A stretch of DNA of 42,763 bases from Bacteroidota bacterium. Its GTDB lineage: Bacteria > Bacteroidota > Bacteroidia > NS11-12g > UBA955. A program made the translations under genes and the position numbers. The stretch's first letter is position 1; every line of letters begins with the position of its first letter. This document shows positions 17,342 through 26,701 of this stretch, one piece after another. The notes below the pieces were generated by a model, which was not told the origin of the DNA, did no database searches, and worked only from the letters and a program-made list of their open reading frames with translations. The stretch lies in the NCBI GenBank assembly GCA_030832905.1, contig JAURIG010000006.1, positions 1 through 42,763 of the forward strand. The letters run 5' to 3'.

Positions 17342-17716
17342 ATGGAAGCAGTAGCAGTATTAAAAAATTGCCCTTTGTCTCCTCGTAAAATGAGACTAGT
17401 GGTTGATCAAATTAGAGGTCAAAAAGTTGAAAAAGCTTTGTCTATTTTACAATTTAGCCAAAGAAAATACTACGCACAATACGTAGAGAAACTATTAAAG
17501 TCTGCCATTAGCAATTGGGAGCAAAAAAACCAAGGTAGCAAAGCAGATGAAAGCAACGTCGTTGTATCAGCAGTATTTGTTGACGGTGCAGTAGTTGCTA
17601 AGCGTATGAGAACAGCACCTCAAGGTAGAGCGTACAGAATCCGCAAGCGTTTCAGTCACGTTACTATCAAAGTAGACACAGTTAACAAAGAAGCAAACCA
17701 AAAAGCAGAAGCATAA
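17342..17716 (+). CDS. rplV: 50S ribosomal protein L22
   Basis: The 124-residue protein begins with [18 protein letters not shown] and has the tunnel hairpin [17 protein letters not shown], followed by SHVTIKV. L22 binds all domains of 23S rRNA and lines the exit tunnel. The hairpin is of normal length, with no sign of macrolide-resistance insertions. Confidence 0.98.
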   Translation: MEAVAVLKNCPLSPRKMRLVVDQIRGQKVEKALSILQFSQRKYYAQYVEKLLKSAISNWEQKNQGSKADESNVVVSAVFVDGAVVAKRMRTAPQGRAYRIRKRFSHVTIKVDTVNKEANQKAEA

Positions 17717-17721
17717 TATTA

Positions 17722-18471
17722 ATGGGACAAAAAATCAATCCAATAGCGTTTAGATTAGGTATCATCAGAGGTTGGGAAAGCAACTGGTACGGTGGCAAAA
17801 ATTTTGCTGACAAACTAGCTGAAGACGAAAAGATCCGCAAATACTTATTCGTTCGTATTCCAAGAGGGGGTATGTCTAAGATCGTGATCGAAAGAACCAT
17901 CAAAAGAATCATCATTACCATTCATACTGCAAAACCAGGTATTGTTATCGGTAAAGGTGGTGCTGAAGTTGATAAGATCAAAGAAGAGTTGAAGAAAATC
18001 ACTAAGAAAGATGTTCAAATCAACATTTTCGAAATCAAACGCCCAGACTTAGATGCTAAATTGGTTGCTGAAACCATTTGCCAACAAATCGAAGGTCGTG
18101 TAAGTTACAAAAGAGCAATTAAACAAGCTTTAGGCAACACCATGCGTATGGGTGCTGACGGTATCAAGATCAGTGTATCTGGTCGTTTAAATGGCGCTGA
18201 GATTGCACGTGCTGAGAAATACAAAGATGGCAGAACGCCATTGCATACTTTGCGTTCAGATATTGACTACGCATTAGGCGAAGCATTAACTGTATACGGA
18301 AAGATTGGTGTTAAAGTTTGGATTTGCAGAGGCGAAATCTATGGCAAACGTGATTTGTCATTGAACGCAGGTTCAGATCGTGGTCCTAAACGTGAGGAAA
18401 GACCATCAAACGATAACAGAAGACCAAGAAGAGGTGGTGATAGACCAGAAAGAAAGAGAAGAGAAAACTAA
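17722..18471 (+). CDS. rpsC: 30S ribosomal protein S3 with Arg-rich tail
   Basis: At 249 residues, S3 starts [14 protein letters not shown] and has a KH domain with [15 protein letters not shown], then the C-terminal domain ([26 protein letters not shown] in pieces). S3 helps form the mRNA entry and helicase site. The last 25 or so residues are an Arg/Pro/Gly/Asn-rich tail ([17 protein letters not shown]), longer than in E. coli and probably disordered and RNA-binding. A 32-nt gap follows. Confidence 0.99.
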   Translation: MGQKINPIAFRLGIIRGWESNWYGGKNFADKLAEDEKIRKYLFVRIPRGGMSKIVIERTIKRIIITIHTAKPGIVIGKGGAEVDKIKEELKKITKKDVQINIFEIKRPDLDAKLVAETICQQIEGRVSYKRAIKQALGNTMRMGADGIKISVSGRLNGAEIARAEKYKDGRTPLHTLRSDIDYALGEALTVYGKIGVKVWICRGEIYGKRDLSLNAGSDRGPKREERPSNDNRRPRRGGDRPERKRREN

Positions 18472-18503
18472 TCAATAGTTCAACATAAAAGGAAGAATTA
18501 GAC

Positions 18504-18923
18504 ATGTTAAGTCCAAAAAGAACCAAATTCAGAAAACAGCATAAAGGTAAAGTCAAAGGAATGGCTACCAGAGGTCATAGATTGAGCTTCGGTACATTCG
18601 GTTTGAAAAGCATGCAAGAGTCTTGGATTACCGCCAGACAAATTGAAGCTGCCAGGGTTGCTTTGACTAGATTTATGAAAAGAGAAGGTCAGGTGTGGAT
18701 CCGTATTTTCCCTGACAAGCCAATCACTAAGAAACCAGCTGAAGTGCGTATGGGTAAAGGTAAAGGTGCTCCAGAATATTGGGTAGCAATCGTTAAACCA
18801 GGAACCATCATGTTCGAAGTAACTGGTGTGCCATTGGCAGTTGCTGAAAGAGGTATGTACTTGGCTGCTCAAAAGCTTCCAGTATCAACAAAATTTGTAG
18901 TTAAACCTGATTATACAGAATAA
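18504..18923 (+). CDS. rplP: 50S ribosomal protein L16
   Basis: The 139-residue protein starts [19 protein letters not shown] and includes [15 protein letters not shown] and [19 protein letters not shown]16 contacts A-site tRNA and is a late assembly protein. AGGAAG stands about 9 nt before the ATG, in the 32-nt gap after rpsC. Confidence 0.99.
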   Translation: MLSPKRTKFRKQHKGKVKGMATRGHRLSFGTFGLKSMQESWITARQIEAARVALTRFMKREGQVWIRIFPDKPITKKPAEVRMGKGKGAPEYWVAIVKPGTIMFEVTGVPLAVAERGMYLAAQKLPVSTKFVVKPDYTE

Positions 18924-18925
18924 TA

Positions 18926-19147
18926 ATGAAACACAGGGAAATCAAAGATCTTACAACTAAAGAATTGGTTGAGAGATACAAAGAAGAAAAGTCAAGATTG
19001 ACAAAAGTGAAATTCAACAATGCTGTTGCTAGAATTGAGCAACCTCATAAATTGAAAGATTCTAGAAAAGTAATCGCAAGAATGCTTACTGAAATCAACT
19101 CACGTAGAATAGATAACGAAATTAAAGCCGCTGATAAAGGGGAATAA
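18926..19147 (+). CDS. rpmC: 50S ribosomal protein L29
   Basis: The 73-residue protein is a two-helix L29: KEIKDLT-like start (REIKDLTTKELVERYKEEK) and KLKDSRKVIARMLTEINSR. L29 binds near L23 at the tunnel exit. The last ten residues extend beyond the E. coli protein. Confidence 0.97.
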   Translation: MKHREIKDLTTKELVERYKEEKSRLTKVKFNNAVARIEQPHKLKDSRKVIARMLTEINSRRIDNEIKAADKGE

Positions 19148-19153
19148 TCAAAC

Positions 19154-19414
19154 ATGGAACAAGCCAGAAACTCAAGAAAAGAAATTATTGGTCGTGTTAC
19201 CAGCAACGGTATGGACAAATCAATCGTTGTTGCTTTGGAAACCAAAGTTAAACACCCAAAGTATGGTAAATACTTTAAGAAGACCAAAAAGTTTTATGCT
19301 CATGATGAAAAGAATGAGTGTAATGTGAATGACATAGTAAAAATTATGGAAACAAGACCTTTGAGCAAATTAAAATGCTGGAGACTTGTTGAAATCGTAG
19401 AAAGGGCAAAATAA
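19154..19414 (+). CDS. rpsQ: 30S ribosomal protein S17
   Basis: The 86-residue protein has the S17 OB fold: [33 protein letters not shown] and the late [16 protein letters not shown]. It binds 16S rRNA helix 11 and helps start 30S assembly. The stop shares a base with the rplN ATG. Confidence 0.98.
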   Translation: MEQARNSRKEIIGRVTSNGMDKSIVVALETKVKHPKYGKYFKKTKKFYAHDEKNECNVNDIVKIMETRPLSKLKCWRLVEIVERAK

Positions 19415-19782
19415 TGATACAAACAGAAAGTCGTTTAAAAGTAGCAGACAACAGCGGTGCAAAAGAAGTGCTTTGCATCAGAGTACTTGGTGGTACCAAA
19501 AGACGTTATGCGTCAGTTGGTGACAAAATTGTTGTAGCCATCAAAACTGCATTGCCATCAGGCGGTGTAAAAGCAGGTACCGTTTCTAAAGCCGTTATCG
19601 TTAGAGTAAAGAAAGAAATCAAAAGACCAGATGGTTCTTACATCCGTTTCGATGAGAACTCATGTGTGTTGTTGAACAACTCTGATGAACCAAGAGGTAC
19701 TCGTATCTTCGGTCCAGTGGCCAGAGAATTGCGCGAGAAACAATTCATGAAAATCATTTCACTTGCTCCAGAAGTATTATAA
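19414..19782 (+). CDS. rplN: 50S ribosomal protein L14
   Basis: The 122-residue protein starts [19 protein letters not shown] and has [19 protein letters not shown] and [14 protein letters not shown], with standard L14 length. L14 lies at the subunit interface and is the docking site of the silencing factor RsfS. One-base TAATG overlap with rpsQ. Confidence 0.99.
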   Translation: MIQTESRLKVADNSGAKEVLCIRVLGGTKRRYASVGDKIVVAIKTALPSGGVKAGTVSKAVIVRVKKEIKRPDGSYIRFDENSCVLLNNSDEPRGTRIFGPVARELREKQFMKIISLAPEVL

Positions 19783-19796
19783 TTCGTAAGTAACGC

Positions 19797-20144
19797 ATGA
19801 AAACAAGAAATAATTCACATACTACCGCAAAAATTCACATTAAAAAAGGCGACACTGTTGTACAGATCGCTGGTAAAATTGTGGACGGTAATAACACCGG
19901 TAAAGTGTTGCGTGTATACACTAAAACTTACAGAGCTTTAGTGGAAGGCTTAAACATTATTACCCGTCACACTAAACCTAGTGCAACCAACCCTAATGGC
20001 GGTATCGTTAAAAAAGAGGCGCCTATTCACATCTCAAATTTGATGTTGATGGAAGGTGGTAAATCAACTAGAGTTGGCAGAAAAGCAAACGATAAAGGTA
20101 AATTACAAAGATACTCTGTTAAAACAGGAGAGTTTATTAGCTAA
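19797..20144 (+). CDS. rplX: 50S ribosomal protein L24
   Basis: The 115-residue protein has the KOW motif ([25 protein letters not shown]) and [14 protein letters not shown], then [14 protein letters not shown]24 is one of the first proteins to bind 23S rRNA. The N-terminus carries about ten extra residues before the KOW region compared with E. coli. Confidence 0.98.
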   Translation: MKTRNNSHTTAKIHIKKGDTVVQIAGKIVDGNNTGKVLRVYTKTYRALVEGLNIITRHTKPSATNPNGGIVKKEAPIHISNLMLMEGGKSTRVGRKANDKGKLQRYSVKTGEFIS

Positions 20145-20158
20145 TAAGAAAAAGAACA

Positions 20159-20707
20159 ATGTCATACGTACCAAATTTAAAATCAAGATACACAGAGGTA
20201 GTCGTTCCACATATGCAACAAAAATTTGCTTATGAGAACGTTATGCAAATGCCTAAACTTCAGAAAATATGTTTGAATCAAGGTATTGGCGATGCTGTAA
20301 ACGATAAAAAGTTAATTGACAGCGCCGTTGATGAAATGACTAGAATTTCTGGTCAAAAAGCTTTGGCAACTGTATCTAAAAAAGACATCAGTAATTTCAA
20401 ACTAAGAGCTAAAATGCCAATTGGTGCAAGAGTAACTTTGCGTCAAGATGCTATGTATGAATTCTTAGAAAGATTGATTTCAGTAGCTATGCCACGTGTA
20501 AGAGATTTCCAAGGTTTAGAAGTAAGAGGTTTCGATGGTAGAGGTAACTACACCATGGGGATCACTGAGCAGATCATTTTCCCAGAAATTGATATTGATA
20601 AAACCACTAGAATCTCTGGTATGGACATCACTTTCGTGACCACCTGCAAAACAGATGAAGAGTGTTTAGAAATGTTAAGAGCATTCGGTTTACCATTTAA
20701 AAAATAA
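20159..20707 (+). CDS. rplE: 50S ribosomal protein L5
   Basis: The 182-residue protein includes [17 protein letters not shown], the loop [19 protein letters not shown], and the late [22 protein letters not shown]5 binds 5S rRNA and contacts P-site tRNA. Length and order are canonical. Confidence 0.99.
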   Translation: MSYVPNLKSRYTEVVVPHMQQKFAYENVMQMPKLQKICLNQGIGDAVNDKKLIDSAVDEMTRISGQKALATVSKKDISNFKLRAKMPIGARVTLRQDAMYEFLERLISVAMPRVRDFQGLEVRGFDGRGNYTMGITEQIIFPEIDIDKTTRISGMDITFVTTCKTDEECLEMLRAFGLPFKK

Positions 20708-20717
20708 TTAGAACAAC

Positions 20718-20987
20718 ATGGCAAGAGAAGCAATAAAAGCAAGAGAACTCAAAAAAGAGAGATTAGTTGCTAAATACGCAGAAAAACGCAAACAGTTAAA
20801 AGAAGCTGGTGATTACATCGCCTTACAAAAGCTTCCAAGAAGCTCTTCAAGAGTTCGTTTGCGCAACAGATGCAAATTAACAGGCAAACCAAGAGGATAC
20901 ATCAATGTATTTGGTTTGTGCAGAAACCAGTTCCGTGAATTGGCTTCAGCAGGTAAAATTCCAGGTGTAACAAAATCAAGTTGGTAA
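20718..20987 (+). CDS. rpsN: 30S ribosomal protein S14, zinc-free form
   Basis: The 89-residue protein starts [17 protein letters not shown] and ends [11 protein letters not shown]. In the segment [24 protein letters not shown] only one cysteine stands at each side where the zinc form has CxxC pairs, so this is the longer C-minus type. S14 sits in the 30S head. Order between rplE and rpsH is canonical. Confidence 0.98.
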   Translation: MAREAIKARELKKERLVAKYAEKRKQLKEAGDYIALQKLPRSSSRVRLRNRCKLTGKPRGYINVFGLCRNQFRELASAGKIPGVTKSSW

Positions 20988-21002
20988 TAAAAATAGAATA
21001 CA

Positions 21003-21401
21003 ATGACTGATCCAATAGCAGATTACTTAACCCGTTTAAGAAACGCATTACAAGCCAAGCATAGAATTGTAGAAATTCCTGCTTCAAACATTAAAAAAGC
21101 AATGACTAAAGTGCTTTTTGAAAAAGGCTATATCTTAAACTATAAGTTCGACGAAACCGAAAACAAGCAAGGTGTTATCAAAGTGGCGCTTAAATACGAT
21201 GCCGCTACAAGACAACCTGCCATCAGAGAGCTCATCAGAGTGAGCAAACCTGGTTTGAGAAAATACGCTCCAGCTGATAACTTACCACGTGTAATTAACG
21301 GTTTGGGTATTGCCATTATCTCTACCTCTAAAGGCGTAATCACTGATAAAGAAGCTAGAACATTGAACGTAGGCGGCGAAGTGCTGTGTTACGTATCGTA
21401 A
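21003..21401 (+). CDS. rpsH: 30S ribosomal protein S8
   Basis: The 132-residue protein starts [19 protein letters not shown] and ends with [23 protein letters not shown] in the conserved manner. S8 binds the central domain of 16S rRNA and, in E. coli, represses the spc operon through rplE mRNA. I did not find an obvious mimic of that site here. Confidence 0.99.
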   Translation: MTDPIADYLTRLRNALQAKHRIVEIPASNIKKAMTKVLFEKGYILNYKFDETENKQGVIKVALKYDAATRQPAIRELIRVSKPGLRKYAPADNLPRVINGLGIAIISTSKGVITDKEARTLNVGGEVLCYVS

Positions 21402-21421
21402 ACCATTAAAGAAAGAATACT

Positions 21422-21979
21422 ATGTCAAGAATAGGAAAAGCTCCGATCACCGTTCCAGCAGGTGTAGACGTTAAAGTCTCTGCTGATAACATCGTGACTG
21501 TAAAAGGTCCTAAAGGCGAATTGCATCAGCCAATACAAGCTGGTTTCAATGTTAAACTTGAAAACAACGTATTGACCATTGAGCGCCCGAACGATGAAAA
21601 ACAAAATCGTGCCCTTCACGGTTTATACCGCTCATTGTTAAACAACAATGTGGTTGGTGTAACTCAAGGTCATACCACCAAACAAGAATTAGTAGGTGTA
21701 GGTTATAAAGCCACTAACGCTGGTCAAATATTAGATTTATCTGTTGGATACTCTCACAGAATCATGTTGGAAGTACCAAAAGAAATCAAATTGACGACTG
21801 TTACTGAAAAAGGTCAAAACCCAACCATCATTATGGAAAGCGCTGACAAACAATTGTTGGGTCAAGTAGCTGCCAAAATAAGAGGTTTCCGCAAGCCTGA
21901 GCCATACAAAGGAAAAGGTATCCGTTTTGTAGGTGAACAATTAAGAAGAAAAGCTGGTAAGTCAGCATCTAAAAAATAA
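21422..21979 (+). CDS. rplF: 50S ribosomal protein L6
   Basis: The 185-residue protein starts MSRIGKAPITVPAGVDV and has the two repeated L6 folds, then KIRGFRKPEPYKGKGIRF. L6 lies near the sarcin-ricin loop. The end is lysine-rich. Spacing of 20 nt to rpsH and 12 nt to rplR. Confidence 0.99.
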   Translation: MSRIGKAPITVPAGVDVKVSADNIVTVKGPKGELHQPIQAGFNVKLENNVLTIERPNDEKQNRALHGLYRSLLNNNVVGVTQGHTTKQELVGVGYKATNAGQILDLSVGYSHRIMLEVPKEIKLTTVTEKGQNPTIIMESADKQLLGQVAAKIRGFRKPEPYKGKGIRFVGEQLRRKAGKSASKK

Positions 21980-21991
21980 TAATTTAGGAAA

Positions 21992-22345
21992 ATGAGCCAA
22001 GTTAAATCAGAAAGAAGACTTAAAATAAAACGCAGAGTATCTGGCAAAATTACTGCCTCTGCAGAACGCCCTCGTTTGGTCGTTTTCAGAAGCAATGCTG
22101 AGATTTATGCTCAGATTGTTGATGTCAACCATAAAACCATTTGTGCGTCATCAAGTCGTGAAAAAGATCTAGTTGCATCTAAAGACAATAACACCGCTAA
22201 AGCGGCTATCGTAGGAAAGCGCATTGCTGAAAAAGCAAAAGCATTAGGAATTGTTACAGTGGTATTCGACCGTAATGGTTTCCTTTACCATGGTAGAGTT
22301 AAAAGTCTTGCAGAAGGTGCTAGAGAAGGGGGCTTACAATTTTAA
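21992..22345 (+). CDS. rplR: 50S ribosomal protein L18
   Basis: The 117-residue protein includes RRLKIKRRVSGKITAS-AERPRLVVFRSN in two blocks, then VVFDRNGFLYHGRVKSLAEGAREGGLQF at the end. L18 brings 5S rRNA to the 50S subunit together with L5. Confidence 0.99.
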   Translation: MSQVKSERRLKIKRRVSGKITASAERPRLVVFRSNAEIYAQIVDVNHKTICASSSREKDLVASKDNNTAKAAIVGKRIAEKAKALGIVTVVFDRNGFLYHGRVKSLAEGAREGGLQF

Positions 22346-22357
22346 TACAATAGGAAA

Positions 22358-22876
22358 ATGACAAATAGCAATATCAAACGTGTTAGACAATCTGAACTCG
22401 AATTAAAAGAGAAAGTTGTTGCAGTAAACCGCGTTGCCAAAGTAACCAAAGGTGGTCGTACATTCACTTTCACTGCCATTGTGGTAGTTGGAGATGGAAA
22501 TGGTATAGTGGGTAATGGTTTAGGTAAAGCCGGCGAGGTAACCGATGCCATTCAAAAAGCCATTGAAGACGCTAAGAAAAACCTAATTAAAGTGCCAATT
22601 TTACATGGTACTGTACCGCATGAACAATACGGTAAATTCGGTGGCGGTAGTGTATTCATTAAGCCAGCTTCACACGGTACTGGTGTAATTGCAGGTGGTG
22701 CTATGCGTGCTGTATTAGAAAGCGCTGGTGTTCACGACGTTCTAGCTAAATCTAAAGGGTCTTCTAACCCACACAACGTGGTAAAGGCTACGCTTGATGC
22801 ATTGGCTAAACTTAGAGATCCTTACACCATTTCTAAACAAAGAAACATCAATTTAAAACAAGTATTTAACGGTTAA
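22358..22876 (+). CDS. rpsE: 30S ribosomal protein S5
   Basis: The 172-residue protein has [21 protein letters not shown] and [15 protein letters not shown], the S5 dsRNA-binding-like domain, then the C-terminal domain with [19 protein letters not shown]5 takes part in mRNA entry and accuracy (ram site). Residues look ordinary. Confidence 0.99.
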   Translation: MTNSNIKRVRQSELELKEKVVAVNRVAKVTKGGRTFTFTAIVVVGDGNGIVGNGLGKAGEVTDAIQKAIEDAKKNLIKVPILHGTVPHEQYGKFGGGSVFIKPASHGTGVIAGGAMRAVLESAGVHDVLAKSKGSSNPHNVVKATLDALAKLRDPYTISKQRNINLKQVFNG

Positions 22877-22880
22877 TTAT

Positions 22881-23060
22881 ATGTCAAAAGTAAGAATAAC
22901 CAAATTGCGTAGTACTATTGGTCAATCTGAAAGGGTTGAGAGAAACATGCAAGCACTTGGTCTCGATAAAATCAATAGTTTTAATGAATTGACTTTGACT
23001 CCTCAGATCAAAGGCATTCTAAGAAAAGTGAATCACTTAGTAAAAGTAGAAAATATTTAA
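22881..23060 (+). CDS. rpmD: 50S ribosomal protein L30
   Basis: A short gene of 59 residues starts 4 nt after the rpsE stop and ends with TAA one base before the rplO ATG. Translation begins MSKVRITKLRSTIGQS, followed by LGLDKINSFNELTLTPQ and ILRKVNHLVKVENI, a standard bacterial L30. L30 is not universal in bacteria, so its presence is worth recording. Confidence 0.97.
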   Translation: MSKVRITKLRSTIGQSERVERNMQALGLDKINSFNELTLTPQIKGILRKVNHLVKVENI

Positions 23061-23061
23061 G

Positions 23062-23517
23062 ATGGAATTAAATAGCTTAAAGCCTGCACAAGGTGCAACG
23101 AAAAAAGAAAAAAGAATTGGTAGAGGTACAGGTTCTGGAAGAGGTGGTACATCTACAAGAGGTCATAAAGGTGCACAAAGCCGAAGCGGTTACAGCCGTA
23201 AAAAAGGTTTTGAAGGCGGTCAAATGCCATTGCAACGTCGTATTCCTAAAGGTGGATTTAGAAACATCAATCGTATTGATTATGCATCAGTGAATTTAGA
23301 TGTATTGCAAAAACTTGCTGATGCAAAAGGTTTAACCGTGATCAATCATGAAACCATGGTAAGCAATAACCTAGTTGGTAAGAGAGAATACTTCAAAATC
23401 CTTGGTCGTGGTGTATTAACTGCTAAATTAGAAGTTCACGCCCATGGCTTTTCTGATACAGCCAAACAAGCCATTGAGGCCAAAGGTGGTTCAGTTCAAT
23501 TAATTACCATTTACTAA
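23062..23517 (+). CDS. rplO: 50S ribosomal protein L15
   Basis: The 151-residue protein starts MELNSLKPAQGATKKEKRIG and has the glycine/arginine-rich GRGTGSGRGGTSTRGHKGAQ and GGQMPLQRRIPKGGF, the extended segment that threads into 23S rRNA. L15 is a late assembly protein. It is followed by secY after 10 nt. Confidence 0.99.
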   Translation: MELNSLKPAQGATKKEKRIGRGTGSGRGGTSTRGHKGAQSRSGYSRKKGFEGGQMPLQRRIPKGGFRNINRIDYASVNLDVLQKLADAKGLTVINHETMVSNNLVGKREYFKILGRGVLTAKLEVHAHGFSDTAKQAIEAKGGSVQLITIY

Positions 23518-23527
23518 TTCCTAGAGA

Positions 23528-24886
23528 ATGAAGAAATTTATTCAAAAAATCAAAGAAATCTGGAGTATAGAGGAGCTTAGATCTAAGATCAAAAACACCC
23601 TTTTATTACTTCTTGTATACAGAGTTGGTACCTTTATCATTTTACCAGGTATCGATGGCAGTGTATTAATGGGGGCTTTAAAAAGCCAAACCGAAGGTAT
23701 CCTTGGTTTAGTGAATGTTTTCGCAGGTGGTGCATTTGGTAGAGGTGCAATATTCGCTTTGGGTATTATGCCTTACATCTCTGCATCCATTGTTATTCAA
23801 TTATTAACGATTGCCGTTCCAAGCTTCCAACGTATGCAAAAAGAAGGAGAGGATGGCCGTCGTAAAATCAATCAATACACCAGAGTTTTAACCATTGCCA
23901 TTACTATGGTTCAAGCTGTGGCTTACTTGTACAATATTACTGGCAAATCTGACAACTGGAGTGCTTTGTTGTTCAAAACCCATCCTGAATTGATGTCAGA
24001 AACCATGTTCATGGTCATCAACGTTGCAATGTTAGTAGCAGGTACTATGTTTACTATGTGGTTGGGAGAACGTATCACAGACAAAGGTCTTGGTAATGGT
24101 ATCTCATTAATCATCATGGTCGGTATCATTGACCGTTTACCAGAAGCTTTAGGTTTCGAATTGGATCAACGTATCACTAAAGGTGGTATGCCACTTTTCA
24201 TTGTTGAAATCGTGACTTGGCTAGCGGTAATTGTTGCCACCATATTATTGATACAAGGGGTCAGAAAGATCAGTGTCAATTATGCCAAACGTGTTGAAGG
24301 TAACAGAATGGTAGGCGGTGCTCGTCAATACATTCCACTTAAAGTGAATTCTGCAGGTGTAATGCCAATCATTTTTGCTCAAGCCATCATGTTCTTGCCT
24401 CCAACCATTGCTCAAAGTGTTGACAACCCTGGTTCAATTTTAAGAGCTATGAGCGATTACGGTTCATTTGCTTACAATACTGTATTTGCCATTTTAATTA
24501 TAGCTTTCACTTACTTCTATACAGCCATCACAGTTAACTCTAACCAAATGGCAGATGAATTAAAGAAAAGCGGTGGATTTATTCCAGGCATTAAACCAGG
24601 CAGACACACCAGTGAATACATTGATGAAATCATGTCAAGAATAACCTTCCCAGGATCTTTATTCTTAGCCGCGGTTGCTATTCTACCATCACTCGCAATG
24701 TTATTCGGAATCAGCCAAAGCTTTGCTCAATTCTTCGGAGGTACTTCATTGTTGATTATGGTCGGAGTGGTACTAGATACCCTTCAACAAATCGAAAGTC
24801 ACTTATTGATGCGTCACTACGATGGGCTTATGAAGTCAGGTCGTATTCGCGGAAGATCAGGCACCCTAGGAACACAATCAATTTGA
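23528..24886 (+). CDS. secY: SecY, preprotein translocase channel
   Basis: The 452-residue protein has ten predicted membrane helices. The first cytoplasmic segment is followed by RVGTFIILPGIDG; the plug region and the cytoplasmic loops with KGLGNGISLIIMVGI and SGGFIPGIKPGRHTSEYID are typical. SecY forms the SecYEG channel and would also export the Sec-dependent T9SS substrates. Its stop TGA (24884-24886) overlaps the -33 element of the infA promoter. No map or adk gene follows. Confidence 0.99.
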   Translation: MKKFIQKIKEIWSIEELRSKIKNTLLLLLVYRVGTFIILPGIDGSVLMGALKSQTEGILGLVNVFAGGAFGRGAIFALGIMPYISASIVIQLLTIAVPSFQRMQKEGEDGRRKINQYTRVLTIAITMVQAVAYLYNITGKSDNWSALLFKTHPELMSETMFMVINVAMLVAGTMFTMWLGERITDKGLGNGISLIIMVGIIDRLPEALGFELDQRITKGGMPLFIVEIVTWLAVIVATILLIQGVRKISVNYAKRVEGNRMVGGARQYIPLKVNSAGVMPIIFAQAIMFLPPTIAQSVDNPGSILRAMSDYGSFAYNTVFAILIIAFTYFYTAITVNSNQMADELKKSGGFIPGIKPGRHTSEYIDEIMSRITFPGSLFLAAVAILPSLAMLFGISQSFAQFFGGTSLLIMVGVVLDTLQQIESHLLMRHYDGLMKSGRIRGRSGTLGTQSI

Positions 24887-24913
24887 TAAATAAAAAATAA
24901 AGTATTAAATTTG
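24882..24913 (+). promoter_or_regulatory. Internal promoter for infA-rpmJ-alpha operon
   Basis: TTTG (24882-24885), 20 nt, then TAAATTTG (24906-24913) fit the Bacteroidota consensus at every fixed base. The -33 element overlaps the last codons of secY. The infA ATG follows 13 nt after the -7 element, so the transcript has a leader of only a few bases. Confidence 0.8.
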
Positions 24914-24926
24914 CACCCCCCGAAAA

Positions 24927-25145
24927 ATGGCTAAGCAAGATTCCATAAAACAAGACGGCACTATCATAGAAGCATTGTCAAACGCAATGTTTCGTGTGAA
25001 GTTGGCGAATGAGCATGAGATCATTGCGACCATTTCAGGCAAAATGCGTATGAAATACATAAGGGTATTACCAGGCGACAGAGTTCAAGTGGAGATGAGC
25101 CCATATGATTTAAGCAGGGGAAGAATTTCGTATAGATATAAATAA
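24927..25145 (+). CDS. infA: Translation initiation factor IF-1
   Basis: The 72-residue protein is one OB fold: [24 protein letters not shown], then [33 protein letters not shown] in pieces. IF-1 blocks the A site during initiation. It has its own promoter overlapping the secY stop. Length equals that of E. coli IF-1. Confidence 0.98.
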   Translation: MAKQDSIKQDGTIIEALSNAMFRVKLANEHEIIATISGKMRMKYIRVLPGDRVQVEMSPYDLSRGRISYRYK

Positions 25146-25151
25146 TTAAGT

Positions 25152-25268
25152 ATGAAAGTAAGAACTTCAGTTAAAAAGCGCAGCGTAGACTGCAAACTGG
25201 TAAAAAGAAAAGGCAAACTTTTTGTGATTTGCAAGAAGAACCCAAAATTTAAACAAAGACAAGGATAA
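25152..25268 (+). CDS. rpmJ: 50S ribosomal protein L36, partly zinc-ligand-free
   Basis: A 38-residue gene lies 6 nt after infA. It starts [19 protein letters not shown] and ends PKFKQRQG. The zinc form has Cys11, Cys14, Cys27 and His33; here only Cys14 and Cys27 remain, with Ser11 and Phe33 in the other two places, so zinc binding is unlikely. The rest of the fold is conserved. Confidence 0.97.
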   Translation: MKVRTSVKKRSVDCKLVKRKGKLFVICKKNPKFKQRQG

Positions 25269-25277
25269 ACAATAACA

Positions 25278-25655
25278 ATGGCAAGGATAGCTGGTATAGA
25301 TTTACCTAAAAACAAGAGAGGCGTTATAGGTTTGACCTATGTGTTCGGAATTGGCTCAAGCAGAGCTCAGTCTATTTTGAACCAAGCCAACATTAACCAC
25401 GACAAAAAAGTGGGTGAGTGGAACGACGATGAGTTAACTTCAATAAGAAACATCATCGCTAATTCTTTCAAAACTGAAGGCGAATTGCGTTCTGAAGTTC
25501 AATTGAACATCAAACGTTTAATGGACATTGGTTGTTACCGTGGCACTCGTCACCGTAAAGGCTTACCATTAAGAGGCCAAAGTACTAAAAACAACTCACG
25601 TACCAGAAAAGGTAAGCGTAAGACTGTTGCTAACAAGAAGAAAGTTACTAAATAA
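25278..25655 (+). CDS. rpsM: 30S ribosomal protein S13
   Basis: The 125-residue protein starts [26 protein letters not shown] and contains [27 protein letters not shown]13 bridges to the 50S subunit and touches P-site tRNA through its basic tail. Canonical start of the alpha block. Confidence 0.99.
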   Translation: MARIAGIDLPKNKRGVIGLTYVFGIGSSRAQSILNQANINHDKKVGEWNDDELTSIRNIIANSFKTEGELRSEVQLNIKRLMDIGCYRGTRHRKGLPLRGQSTKNNSRTRKGKRKTVANKKKVTK

Positions 25656-25662
25656 TAGATAA

Positions 25663-26043
25663 ATGAGTACTGTAAAAAACAAAAAGAAAGTTAAAGTTGA
25701 TCCAGTTGGACAGGTTCATATCAAAGCCTCTTTCAACAACATCATTGTTTCAGTAACCAATGCTAATGGTGATGTGATTTCTTGGTCTTCTGCCGGTAAA
25801 ATGGGTTTCAGAGGATCTAAAAAGAACACACCGTATGCTGCACAATTGGCTAGCCAAGATTGTGGTAAAGTGGCCTATGATTTAGGTTTAAGAAAAGTAG
25901 ATGTGTTTGTGAAAGGCCCAGGTTCAGGAAGAGATTCTGCTATCAGAAACTTAGCTGCAGTTGGTATCGAAGTGCTTTCAATCCACGATACAACTCCACT
26001 TCCTCACAACGGCTGTCGTCCTCCAAAACGCAGACGTATATAA
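25663..26043 (+). CDS. rpsK: 30S ribosomal protein S11
   Basis: The 126-residue protein has [41 protein letters not shown] and ends [13 protein letters not shown]11 lies on the 30S platform near the mRNA exit. The N-terminus is lysine-rich. Confidence 0.99.
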   Translation: MSTVKNKKKVKVDPVGQVHIKASFNNIIVSVTNANGDVISWSSAGKMGFRGSKKNTPYAAQLASQDCGKVAYDLGLRKVDVFVKGPGSGRDSAIRNLAAVGIEVLSIHDTTPLPHNGCRPPKRRRI

Positions 26044-26072
26044 TCATCCACTATTTAGATTAAGACAATACA

Positions 26073-26678
26073 ATGGCAAGATATACAGGTCCAAAAACCA
26101 AAATCGCACGTAGATTCAAAGAAGCAATCTTTGGTCCAGATAAAACTGTTGAGAAAAAGAACTACCCTCCTGGAATGCACGGCAATTCTAGAAGAAGAGG
26201 TAAGCAATCTGAGTACGCAATCCAGTTAATTGAAAAACAAAAAGCTAAATATACATACGGTTTATTAGAGCGTCAATTTGCTAAGACTTTCAAATTAGCG
26301 GCTAAAAAACGTGGTATCACAGGCGAAAACTTATTAAAAACTTTAGAGTCTAGATTAGACAATACAGTATACAGATTAGGCATTGCTCCTACAAGAAGTG
26401 CTGCTAGACAATTAACTTCTCACAATCACATTTTAGTGAATGGCGAAATTGTAAACATCCCTTCATACTTATTGAAACCAGGCGATACTGTTTCTGTTCG
26501 TGAAAAATCTAAAACACTTGAAACCATTACCACATCTTTGAATTTGGGTAGAAAACGTTTCAGCTGGTTAGAATGGAACGAAAAATCAATGACAGGCACA
26601 TTCTTGAACTTACCTGAAAGATCAGAAATTCCTGAAAACATTAAAGAACAGTTAATCGTAGAGTTGTACTCTAAATAA
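26073..26678 (+). CDS. rpsD: 30S ribosomal protein S4
   Basis: The 201-residue protein starts [21 protein letters not shown] and has the S4 RNA-binding domain ([21 protein letters not shown] and [22 protein letters not shown]) at about residues 95-155. There are no N-terminal zinc cysteines. S4 starts 30S assembly and in E. coli represses the alpha operon. Gap of 29 nt to rpsK. Confidence 0.99.
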   Translation: MARYTGPKTKIARRFKEAIFGPDKTVEKKNYPPGMHGNSRRRGKQSEYAIQLIEKQKAKYTYGLLERQFAKTFKLAAKKRGITGENLLKTLESRLDNTVYRLGIAPTRSAARQLTSHNHILVNGEIVNIPSYLLKPGDTVSVREKSKTLETITTSLNLGRKRFSWLEWNEKSMTGTFLNLPERSEIPENIKEQLIVELYSK

Positions 26679-26701
26679 ACCTTAAATTAATACACATTAA
26701 A

